Origin: Xiphias gladius
Lineage: Eukaryota > Chordata > Actinopteri > Istiophoriformes > Xiphiidae
DNA: 64,000 nucleotides
Assembly (NCBI RefSeq): GCF_016859285.1
Contig: NC_053409.1
Coordinates: 24,020,476-24,084,475 of the forward strand
Reading direction: 5' to 3'
Part shown: positions 13,176-25,200 of the stretch, piece after piece
Position numbering within the stretch: position 1 is the stretch's first letter
Layout: each line of letters starts with the position of its first letter
Translations under genes and position numbers: made by a program
The notes under the pieces: model-generated
Seen by the model: only the letters and a program-made list of their open reading frames with translations
The model's database searches: none
What the model was told of the DNA's origin: nothing

Positions 13176-16100
13176 GACACACACACACAGCACATCCAGC
13201 TCAGCCTGCAGGCAGTGTGTCGTGGTTGTTTCATGTGGAGTAACGCTGGCTGAGTGAGCAGCCTGAATAACGCTGAGGGAGACGAGAGAGAAGACGACAA
13301 GAGTGTCTCCCCTTTCCCTCCTCCCTCTCTCACCCATCATCACTTTCTCTTCTCCCCCTCTCATTGTCCTATGTGAAACGCAGTTTTTTTTTTTTTTTTT
13401 TTTTTATTATTTCCTTGCTCAGGCCTGCATATAATCCATCCCGTCCCCTCTGAGGCACTCAGACTATATTTAGAAGTCCACCTCACCCTCCAGTACTCCG
13501 AGTCTGCTCCAGTAACGAGGCCAAAGTTGTCATTCAGACACAGCGTGCACGCTGCCCCCTGCAGGACGCATCGAAACCCAGAGGAGATTCAGCACACTAC
13601 GCTCGCTCTGTTTACTGCTTACAGTATCAGCCAGACCCACTCGCAACTCTGACCTGCGCTGTACAGAGACAGTCTTCTTTATCTCTGCAGGAGCTGGGGG
13701 TTAAAACATAACTTTTGTCCACCGTGACCTTTTTCAGCCATTATTTTTCATCATACTGATAAATGACTGAGGCCAAAATGTCACTAAAAAGCTAATTAGA
13801 TCCTACTCGGGCCCCATAAATTGCAGTTTTTAAAAGCTCTTTAAGTAAATTACTTTTGGAAGGGATTTATTTGATGCAGTTAAAAGATATTTTTATCGCA
13901 TTATTCTTACAGTTCCAGTGGTGGGTCTTTAACAGCTAATATCGGAGGGGTTTGAGGAAAGGACTAAAATCTTTAATCCTTAATTACTGGCAGCCATATT
14001 ACTGTTTGTGGGTTCAAAAAGTATGAAAAACTTAAATGGAAAAAATGACTTATGTATTAAGGTTCTGATTACTGACTAATCATTCCCCTGCCCCAGCCAA
14101 AAACAAAAACACATCCTTTTTGGGCTCCTTAGATATTTTCTATTTTTCTTGCGTTTTGTTTTTTCTGCAACTAATGATGATTTTCATTCCTTAATAATCT
14201 GACAGTTATTTTCCCTTCTAACTGATTGACAGTTTCGATGAAAAACACTGCAGAAAATAAAGAAAAATCTTAATCACAGCTTCCCAGAGCCAAAGATGAT
14301 GTATTCAAATACCTTGCTTGGTCTGAACAACAGTTCAAATCCTCAGAATATTCAATTTGCTGTCATACGGGCAAAAAATCCTGTCATTTGAACGTTTAGC
14401 ATGAAAGCGACAAACAAAATAGTTGCCAATTAATTTTCTGCCAATTGACAAATCTTAAATTGACTTTGTTTTGTTTCAGCCCCGAACTTCTCATTTAAAT
14501 GAAGCCTGCTGGGAACTGGATAAGGAAGAATTAGTGATGTTAAAATGCAAAACTGTTTTACATCGTACGTGCTGATGCTAAGATTGAAATAAAAGCGTAA
14601 TTTAAAAAACTGACTGATCTACGATTAAACATGTCCGGAAAGGATGGAAATGACAATACAGTGTGTTACTCTTCCTTCACACCCTCTTACCCCCGGTTAC
14701 AGCTGTAAAAGCATTCATGGATAAGGTGAAAACTAATAATATCAATGTCTCAGTCTGATTACGGGTAGTTCAAATAATAAAATAGATGCTTTTGGAATTG
14801 GAGTGTCAATGAACCGATGGTGATTATGGTCAAAATTACAGAAAGCAAAGGGAAATGAATCAATAAACGGTGACGGTTGTTTTTTATGGGTCTTGTTTAA
14901 ACTCTGGACATTTCTCTGGTGGTTTAGGGTTTAGGAACCTGAATCAATTCTTCCTGTCATGAAGTTGCTTCTCAAAGCCCCCATGTTGCCCATCACGTCA
15001 GCTGTTTGCAGAAATGCACTGCAGCCTGTCAGATCTAAAATAAACGGAAGGAAAAGGAAAAATAAAATTCCTCAAATGCTTACATTTGACGTTTGATGTA
15101 TTCCTTAAGAAGCTTTTCATCCACTGTGTACATCTGGACCTTGTTGCCGTCATCGTAGTAGTAAACCATACTGGTGTTAAACTCTGTGGGGACCTGAACG
15201 GACCCGTCGGATGACTGAGACTCCCGGAAGCTCTGAGAGTATTCATAACGACCTGAAAGAGCAGAACAAACAGAAAAGAAATATGAGAAACAACTACTGA
15301 ACGCTGTACATCCTGAGGGGAAATTAAAGCCTGCCATAAGCTGCAAAATACATTTGATTATGCCGACGTAATCAAATGTATTTTGTATATGGTTAGCTTG
15401 TCTGTCCCGATAAATATTAAACAAGTTAACGCCCAAGCACTGAAATGTTGTTATCTAGTAAAGCAAGTGAAGGAAAACATTTTTCCAAAAAGCTAAACTG
15501 GATCCAAGCTTTTCTCTCATGTTGTTACAAAATCTTTAGGTCGGCAAAAGTAAAACCCTGACCCTAAAACAGACCACGGAATTTAGAGACGGGAAATAGC
15601 ACCGTCAACATGCTTGTAATTTGTTGGTGGTAATCCAGTGTTAAAAATGTGGCCAAAGTAAAAACCGTGCCTCGTCCACGACCTCTCCCGCGCCCACGAC
15701 CTTTCCCTCGGCCTCTTAGTCCTCCACGAACGCTCCCACTGTCACTTCTGACGCTGGCAGTATCGTCCCCAAAGTCTCGCGGCTCTCTTCTCCAACCTGT
15801 GAACGAGAAAACATGAAAGCTTGGTGTCTGATCACACATACTTCACGGAGTGGTTCCCAACCTAGAAGTCCCAAAGGTCTTTGGTGGGGCTGATAAAATC
15901 TAACAAAGAGTTAAATTATATTAACAGCTACTAAGAACTGAGGATAAACGAGAAGCTTAATACAAGCAAACTACTTTGAGTAGTCAAGTCTAGTAAACCT
16001 AGTGAAAAAGATTCACCTGTTCTGTTTGGTTTTTTAATAGCTTTGTCCATTATTTCTATCTGTTCTAACATTTTAAATCAATATACTGCAGCTGCCTAGA

Positions 16101-19100
16101 TCCGATGATGCAGCAACATCACTACAAACAGCTCGCACAGCGAAAGAGACACTAACAGTCAGGTGATCACACCGGTTGTAAACAAACTCTCAGTTTGGTC
16201 AGATTATCCAAACCGCTTTCCCAGAGGTGATCAAAAGTAGGGCTGAAACTAACGATTAGTTTCAGCATTGATAAATCTGCCAATTACTTTCGTAGTTAAC
16301 TGATTAAAAGTTTGTGCTGTGTAAGGTCAAATAATGAAAAATCATCATTTTCTAGAATCCAATGCTTACGTCTTCATACGTCTTGTTTTCTTCAACCAAC
16401 AGTCCAAAACCAAAAGATATTTAATTCAATGTTATATATGATGAGGAGCAGCAGCAATCTCTCACTGTTAAGAAGCTGAAACCATCCAATCTTTGGCCTT
16501 TTTACTTGACTTAAACGATCAATCAATCAATCGATTATCAAAATAGATGCCGATTAATTTTTCTGCTGACCGCCCAATCAATTAATTGACCAATCTTTTC
16601 AAAAGTGAGCAGACCTAAGATGTGCGTAACAATCCCCCACCGCAGAGGAAAACTTTGCGCGCGCCACGTTACGGCAAGTACTTTGGATCAAAGTGAGAAC
16701 TAAGAATTTGCCTGCAAAACCTAAAATTGAGTGGTGGTTTTTTTGCACCAAAGGTCCGCGGCCGGACTCGAACCGAGGACATTGGGGTTCATAGTCGGCA
16801 TCTTAAACCCTAACCCACCTCATTGGGTATTATTTTGATGCTTAATGTTGATTTCTCTCCCAAACAGTTTGGTAAAATTGGAGTTTATTTACAACATGTG
16901 TGACCATCCGACTACCGCTGCTGAGACTCGATTCTACCAACCCCAGATCTCAGAAATGAAGTTGTCATGACCGATAAAATTAAAAGTGAAAATAAGATGC
17001 AGAATTTGGGGGAGGGGACGACATAATTTCCCTGTTTACGTTTTCTAACTAAGGAAAACCTCAAGACTAGTACAGGCAGAGAGGCCCAACAGGCTTTCAA
17101 TCACCTGCCTGACGCAAAGTAAATGAATGAGTGAGGCTTTTGTTGGGGTTAAAGGTTATCAGAGGACTTTTAATTTGTCAGTTCGATCACAGCTTTGCGT
17201 TTATACCATGCTTTCATTCTGCCATGCATTAGTATGGAAAAAAAAAGCTCGCAGACTCCGGAAAGACAGATGGTAGTTGGGGGGAAAAGCGGTGAGCAAA
17301 CAAGAAGTGATACTGGAAGAAGCAAAACAGATTGAAGGTGCGAACAGAAAACAGTGAGCTGCTGGCCACTTACTCCTGCTGCTATCATGCGGCCTGTTAT
17401 TATGGAGCATGTGATTTGGTGACATGGGGTCAGGCGAGTCACTGGTGGGCTCTGTGTCCGAGCGTGTCGGGCCCCCGCTGGGCGTCTTGTCGCCGATGTC
17501 CCGGGACGCTTCCTCCAGCGGCAGAGAAACCCACTTACGTTTGTTACCTAGCGATGATTGCACACCGAAAACAGAGCTTGAAGAGTTTTGTTCCAAGATG
17601 GACTTTCATTTTGGAACAACTTGAATTTAAATTAAAATCAGTGTGACTTGAAAATAAAGACCCACTGGTGACATAACTTCAGTGGCTTCAGGGCTCAAAC
17701 ACTCAACATGACATAAAATTAAAGAATTTTTTAAATAATAATAATAATGATAATAATAATAATATTTTCACCTTTTTTGGTAAATTATTATCAAAATTAG
17801 TTTATTCTGGGGTAAACACAGTTTCAATAGATTTTGGATAACACATATACACACATTTCCCTCAAAGACACTTCATTATGGTGAACTATCAAGTTGAGGA
17901 AAGTCAAGACAATCAAATTTGGCTGAGTTGTGATGTAAAGGCTTGTCACACAATATAAAAATGAACCCCTGGTAAAAATTTTAACTTTTTGATTTTCTTC
18001 GACAGGGCTTGTGAAGCACTCAACTTCAAACCAGAACTATTCAACAACTGTGAGTCAAATTCCAGCTGGTAAACCTGACTTACAACTGGTCGAATTGATC
18101 TTGCTTTTGTGGGCATGAAGAATAATCAGACACGTTTCCAACATGTAACATACTGTAGGACAAAATTAGACAGATAGCTTAGTTATAATTGTATCTAATA
18201 CTAATTATTATTAATTTACTAATGATATGTAAAGTAAAGAAATCCTGGTGAAGTTAGGAACTCCACTCCAAGAATTACGCTGGTTTGCTTTCTTGCTGAG
18301 AGCTAGATACCACTCAGATATCTGTCTTAAGTGTGAAGCTACACCCAGGAGCAGGTAGGCCTGGCTTACATAAAGATTGTAAAGGGGACGAAGAGCTAGC
18401 CTGGCTCTTGCCAAAGGTAACAAAGTCTGCCTCCACCTCCAAAGCCCACTCATGAACAGCTTTCATCTCCATGTTGCATCTGTACAATAACGAGGAACAA
18501 TAAGAACAACAATTTGGGCACACGACCTCCTGAAAATTGTCATTTTTACATCTGACTTTTTGTACGGATTAAACAAGCAAGATGCAACATGTTAATTAGT
18601 GAGCTTCAGAGGGGCTGGTAGGCAGATTTTGTAACCTTTGAACAGAACAAGGCTAGCTGCTTCCCCCCTGTTTCCAGCTTTTCCTCAGCTAAGCCAAGCA
18701 GCTGCTGGCTGTAGCTTCATATACACAGCACACACAGGAGAGTGGTATCAAACTTTTAGTAAGAAAGAAACAAGCCTATTTCCCATAATGTCGAACTATG
18801 CCTTTAACAGATTTTTAATGAAATTTGGTGGAAATTGAGAGGGATCGACTTTTAGGTCAGCGTTAACCAAACGTCCTGAAAATGCTCTAAAACACATCTA
18901 CAGTTTGACAACTGGGCAAACTGCACCCGCCGAGGGAACCTGTGAGATAGGACCGACAGCTCGGGAGTAGCTACTAAATGGAGCTTGTAGTGAGATGGTT
19001 TGTCAGTAACAAACTGATCTGCTTTGGGTAGTTTTAGGAGGGTCCTCTTAACACCACGAGATAAGACGTTTTTGTACCGCTGTTTTGTTTTCACTGCCAC

Positions 19101-19161
19101 TACCTTACTAATATCCTTCATTGAAATATCAAAACCTGACATGTGTATCCAATGATTATCA

Positions 19162-19225
<64 letters not shown>

Positions 19226-22200
19226 CTGCAGGTCCAGGTCCAATATTGAAAAAAGAAGCTTAAAGGATTTTGCATTCTGGTAAAGTTTTGTAGTAGATTT
19301 GAAATCTATTTTCAGTTAATACCCTTTCTCCAACTAACGTGGAGGGATTTTCAAAAGCCTGTGGGAATCTATAGTGGATTTTCTCATCTCATTTTGAAAC
19401 AAAACTCTTCACTTCATCTCTGGTTTAGACCCTCTGGAGCTGATGAAGTGGTGTTTCTCCAATTAGCCTCCACAGAGATTGGTGACTGCTACTTTTCATG
19501 TTTAAATGTCTGTCAAGACGGGAGTCAATCAGTGGAAGTGAGACAAATAGATCAACACAGCAGAACATGCACGAATCTGCACCCACCAGAAACGACCAAC
19601 CGTGATCAATACAAGTAGTGACATGCTCCCTCAATGCAGCAATCAAGGATACAAATCATCACTGCCCAGTGAAAAACGTGCATCTCCCGATTTGGATTTT
19701 TAGGATCATTAAAATCTTTAAAAAGCCCATTAAATTATCTGAAAAACTGTCAAAAAGCTTAAATCAGGGTTGCTTTTCTTAGTTTAAACAAAAGTTGACA
19801 TTCTGGATATAAACAATTTCACAGGACAGTGATGAAGTGTGAATTAATCAAACTCAATCAGGATCGCAGCCACTGTCATCAGCCTTATCCGAAAGATTTA
19901 AAGGATTGAACATGCTTCACCCAGTGAGAAAAACTCCTCACCCTCACCTCCTCTCTTCTTCAGGCTGGCGCTCTTGGCGTCCTGGCCGACCTTTGACTCC
20001 GCGTCTTTGGGCAGCTCTCCCAGAGGGCTCAGCTGAGCCTCCTGGTTCTCTTTGCTTTCACCCCCGTCATGGCTGCTCTCGGATTTTCTCTCCGGTCGCT
20101 CCCTCCTCTTCTCCTTCTCTCTGCGTGAGGAGGAAGGCTTCTTTCCGTTGTTGTTGAGGACATTTTGTTGTTGCTGGAAAAATGGACACACACCAGGTTT
20201 TATTCATGCTTTTACAGGACAATCAAACTTAATGTGGCCTTTTCATTCTCAATCATTCTCCTTTTATAATTTGGTTGCATCTGCTTGTTCCGTGCCCTTT
20301 GTCCTTTTTGCAAAAAGTCTGTTTGTGTCTTAGCTGCTGAAGCTGAAGGATTAAACACTTACTGGACAGCAAATTCAAAGACCAAAGACTGGCATGTGTC
20401 AGAGTCATCTCTTATCAGAATAAATTTGTTTTGTTTTGTTTTTTTAACTTCCTTAATAATTGTTAACTAGTTCTTCTACAATTAGTCTTTTAATGTAGTA
20501 GCTTCCCAGCCCCAAAGGGCCCCCCCCCAAAAAAAAAATTTTTTTTAGTGCTACGAAGAAGAATTCTGGTACAGAAAATTATGTTATTACATAATGTGTT
20601 TTCAATGTCTTTTCTCATATTTTTGCTCTTTCTTGTCACATACTCTCAGCTCTTCGAGCCTCTAACAATCCTTCTTACAGGCGGAGAAGTTAAAATCTAT
20701 TCAGCTGAACTTACTACAACTCTGGTCATGGGGGGGGTCACGGGGGGGTCGCAGCTGGACACGGCTTCATCTTAAGAGTCTAATGGGTCTTGGTCAAGTT
20801 TTTTAGTTCAAAGACTGACCTCCGGATTGTGGTTTTCTAGCTGATTTGAAAGCTGGTTAAACATGCAGTTGCAGCTCAGAGTGATGCACTACAACGCAAA
20901 ATGCACAAGACACAGTGTCACCGTTGTCTTCGGTGTTTGTTTTTGTTTCGTTTTCAGCGCCTATTATTATGAGGTGGACGGTAGAGAGATGACAGGAGAT
21001 GAGGGGAGAGAGAGAGAGGGGGGACGACATGCAGCAAAGGTCCCTGACTGATTCTGAACCAGGGATGTTGCAGTTCCTTAACCTCTAGGTCACCAATGTG
21101 CCCTGTCCCTGGTGTTTTGTATGGACCAGAAAAAGCACAAGATGTCATCCTTTTTTTTCCTTTTTCTTTTCCCTCACAGGGTTGGAAGTAGTAAAAAAGA
21201 AGACTGATTTTAGATCATGCTCGACTGAATAAAGCCTTTTAACTAGGATTGTTCTCCTTGCTCTGCAGAAGAGTGCATGAACAACATTTCCTTTTCTATG
21301 ACCCACTTTTTCATGAAGAACAGCTTAAGGATTTATGGCATGTGAAAACAATTTGCACTGGGCTTTTTTTTGTTTTAGACCTAATCACCGTTGAGGCCAA
21401 CTGCAGAGTTAAAACCTCAACATTGTTGGATGTTTTTAGTGCTCCATCTAGTGAGCAGAAATCAGAAAGGCTTCTCCGTAAGCCAGACCAGTGTGTACCG
21501 TAAAAGCTGCACAAAAAACAAGCACAAAATGATGCTTGTAATGTGTTTTTATTTAACTAACGTCACACGCACATCCAGCCACGCACACGCCATACCTCTT
21601 TGGCCAGTTCACCAGGTGTGGGCCAGTTTGTGATATCACTGAAGTCACTTGACTGTAAAATAGAGAAAGAGACAGACACACAGACAACAACAGATCATCA
21701 TTTCGTCATTTACAAGTCAATCTCGGTCACCTGGACTCATTCCACTTATTTTAATGTTGTGTGTGCAGCCGGTAGAACCTGAGTGCCACTCGGGTAGAAA
21801 CTAGCAGGGGAGAAAAGGGAGGTCAGTGCTATAGTCTATGGGGAAACTGCAAACACCAACGATAAAATGGCCCGGCCACTTTCCCCAGCCGTGAATGTTG
21901 TAAATTTAGACAATCTGATATGAGATCAAGGTTACACAAACGAGAGTTACAGTTACACTCAGAGCTGCACAGAGAGAAGGGCAGAAAAATGAAATACCGA
22001 TAGTATGAACACAATCATTCTACTACAGGGACAATGTCCAAACTGGTGGTGGTGTTTTTTATTTTGTTTTTTTTTGACAGCGTTTTTGGATACACAGTAT
22101 GCTGGAAAGAAACAAAATTCATCCTCAAGGTTTTTTGGCTTTTAAAAAGCTCTTACTGATCCACGTGCATTGACCTCATTCAGAGAAAAAAAGAAAAAAA

Positions 22201-25200
22201 CTTTTTCCCTATGTTAGTACTTGCGAAAGAAAAATAAATAAATAAAAGATTTCTGGCCACCTCCGATCAACACAAAAGACAAACAATAGCAGCTAAAAGC
22301 CCAATTTGTCATTTCTGACCATAAAGATTTGAGGTAAATCAACAAACATAACTGAAGAGTTGATCCTAGAGTTCACAAATGTGCATGTTCGTGTTAAACA
22401 AACAAAGCTTCTGTTTACACTCAGTGTTGATCAACAGTACACACTGTGTGTATGCTTGAGTTCTGACAAATGCGTTGAATGGATTTCCTTCCTCATAAAA
22501 CATCTGCATCGCCCCTTTTATTTTTTAAGTAATTTAAATCCAGCATTGCTTACATCCATGTTTACTAGCTAGCCGTCTTCTTCACCGTGTTTGCCGGTGC
22601 ACTACTGCATATTTTTGGCACATTACCGCCACCTTTTGATCAGTGGGATAGCGCGAAACCATTGGCAGGACATTGTACCGCGAATCCCGTGTGCTACAAC
22701 TTACAGAAAATATTTTATAACAAATGGTGAACTAACGTTAACTAATCTTTAACAGTCTTATACTAACAACATTTCAGGAGAAAATTCAGGAGAAAATTCA
22801 GGAGAAAAAAAAAAATTTAAAAATCCCAGGATGTAGGGCTGGTCAATATTATTGTTTACCCAATTTACGGAAAATTGTATCGTGATGATAGGATCTTTAC
22901 TTGCTACAATTTCTGTTTCTCATCCAAATGACTGGTTGTGAGTAGAGCAGCAACAATTAGTCAACTGCAACAAAATTAACCTGCAACTATTTTCTTTCCA
23001 TAAATGATGGTAAATGGAATTATAGCTGCAGCGATTAGTCAATTAATCGATTAGTTGATTAACAGAAAAATCATCGCCGACAATTTGGACAATCGATTAA
23101 TCATTTTTGAGGCAACTATGATGAGCAAATTTTCACGTTGTTGTGGCATTTTATAGATTAAACGATTAACTGAGAAAACAATCGCCAGATTAATGAAAAT
23201 TAAAATAACTGTTAGTTGCTGCCCTAATTCTGAGCAGTCTGTACTTCAAAACTAACGAAACTAGTTATTTATACGTTTCTGCTTCACACATACAAAAGAA
23301 TTTGGTCTCATATAATGCAAAAAAGTGAAACACAACTCAGTGCTATGAACATCAGTTTGATTATTTTGTGGCATGACATTTACCACACCTCGATATTTAT
23401 CTATAAATATCCACGTTTATATTGCAATAATGTTTATAACTATGTCGCCTGGCATTAACAGCATGCGAGTGCTGTGCAGTTCTAATGTAACCCGTCACCT
23501 CCGACATGTGACTTTGACCATGAAAATGCCAATAGGTTGAATTCTGGGCCATCAGGGTACAACGTAAACAAAGATGCACCGTATGTGGGAAGGTCAAGTC
23601 CCGTCACGTCAATGCTTCCCGCTGTAACTACATATGTAAAATAACATTTTTATAAGAAGGCATGAAAAATGGAAAAAAATGTACCAATCCTCGTTACATA
23701 AACCGTAGCATTGAAGATTCACTAATCTAATACAACGACTGTCAATTTTTTTCCCCTTTTCTCAGTTAGAGATGTCAACACTTCCCCTGTTTTAAAATCC
23801 TCATTACGTATTTGAATTTAAAAAGCAAAATGTTCTTTAACGTTCTGATATGTTCCGTGTTGTTTTGGTCTCCTTCCAACCTTTAATTTGAGTCGATTGC
23901 AGAGGAAAAACTGGTTGGAAAACCAAACAAAAGTCCACAGCTCAGACCGGCTAACGTTTGGCTAGCAGCAGATGTCCATTTCCCATCCTGCATGTTACTA
24001 CCTGGCAGAAGCTACAGTGGTGGAATAAGAACATGTGATCGGTTCGAAGAGCCCAACATGCCTGTCTCGGGCAGTGCTCTGACAAAAAACCATAGCTTAT
24101 GACCTCCGATCGGTTTTGACTAAAAGCGCATTTAAAAAGCAGAAATTTGTACATGAGCTGAGATGTGAAAACAACGGAACAGAAAGGGAACATGTGTTGT
24201 TCATTCAGTGTTGTTGTGGGATTACTTATCAAGATATACAGTATCAATGACACTAAACCAAAAGTCATCTGTTTTGGACACTTCATGTTTGTGACATTTT
24301 TAATGTCTAACAGAGAAAAACTTTAAAAAAAAAAACAAATTAAAAAAAAAAAACCATGAATAAAAACCAAAGGGTAAAGACCATTACCTTGCTGGATTTT
24401 CTCATTCTGGGCTTGCTGGCGCGGACCACTTTCAGGGTGTTTTGTTGATCTGCGGACACAGAATCAATGAGTGAAAGTGACATCATCATATTTACCAGAA
24501 CAGGCCTAAATCCCACGGGTCTTAATCCCTTTTAACAGTCTTAATTCAAAAACACCAGTGAGCAGGTTGCCGGCCTGGAAGGTTGCTCAACACTGGAGTT
24601 AAAAAGCCGAGTCATGTACTTTTGCATGCTCTGCTGTGTGTGTGTGTGCAGCACTGGGAATTTCTGTTAGTAGAAAAAGAATAAATATCCCCCTCCCCAG
24701 GGGCTGAGCGACTGAACTAGTTGAGGGTGTTGTGTGTGTGTGTGTGTGCAGCCAGCGGCGGTATGTGGCCGTGTCTCCGCAGGCAGCTGTAGGCTGGGAG
24801 TGGCCCGCTGCAGCCTGACAGTCCCTATCGCTCGGCAGAGGATGGTCGGATTGATAAGAGACGCAGGGCCGAGGCTTCCACATGAATGGGTGTATGCCTG
24901 ACTGAGCCTGCAGACGTCCACCCACAGAGCTGCCTGTACAGTAACGCTGTAAAATGATGCCTGTGCTCTCGCCAGAGTCGAACACTTCAAATATAGCTCC
25001 CCTGGTCGCTCTGTGCTCTGACACACATTCTCAGCTCAAATTTAGTTGAACAGTCTGAATTCAACAAGACTACTGTTTTATTTCAGAGCCAACCAAATAA
25101 CTGTGACCACACAATGAATCAGTAGTCTTATCAGTGAATTCTTACATGTGAAGTGAACTTTCCTGTTTGTTTCAACATTTCAACTAGCACTGAAATGATT

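Larger units (their letters stand above)
11947..15083 (-). other. larp1b: larp1b intron 7
   Basis: About 3.1 kb. Contains repeat fragments at about 12060-12150 and 14160-14490, a SINE-like tail near 12515-12600, a (CA)n array and a T run at about 13385-13405. No exon was recognised. Confidence 0.6.
17548..19947 (-). other. larp1b: larp1b intron 4
   Basis: 2.4 kb holding two inverted copies of one MITE-like repeat (18225-18530 and 18600-18820), a (GT)n array at 19167-19222 and an AAT-rich tract near 17740. No exon was recognised. Confidence 0.6.

Noticed and set aside
16735..16830. Possible tRNA gene on the minus strand (perfect B box)
   Set aside because: The acceptor and D-arm pairings fail, and the same unit recurs at 20985-21110, so it is a tRNA-derived SINE.
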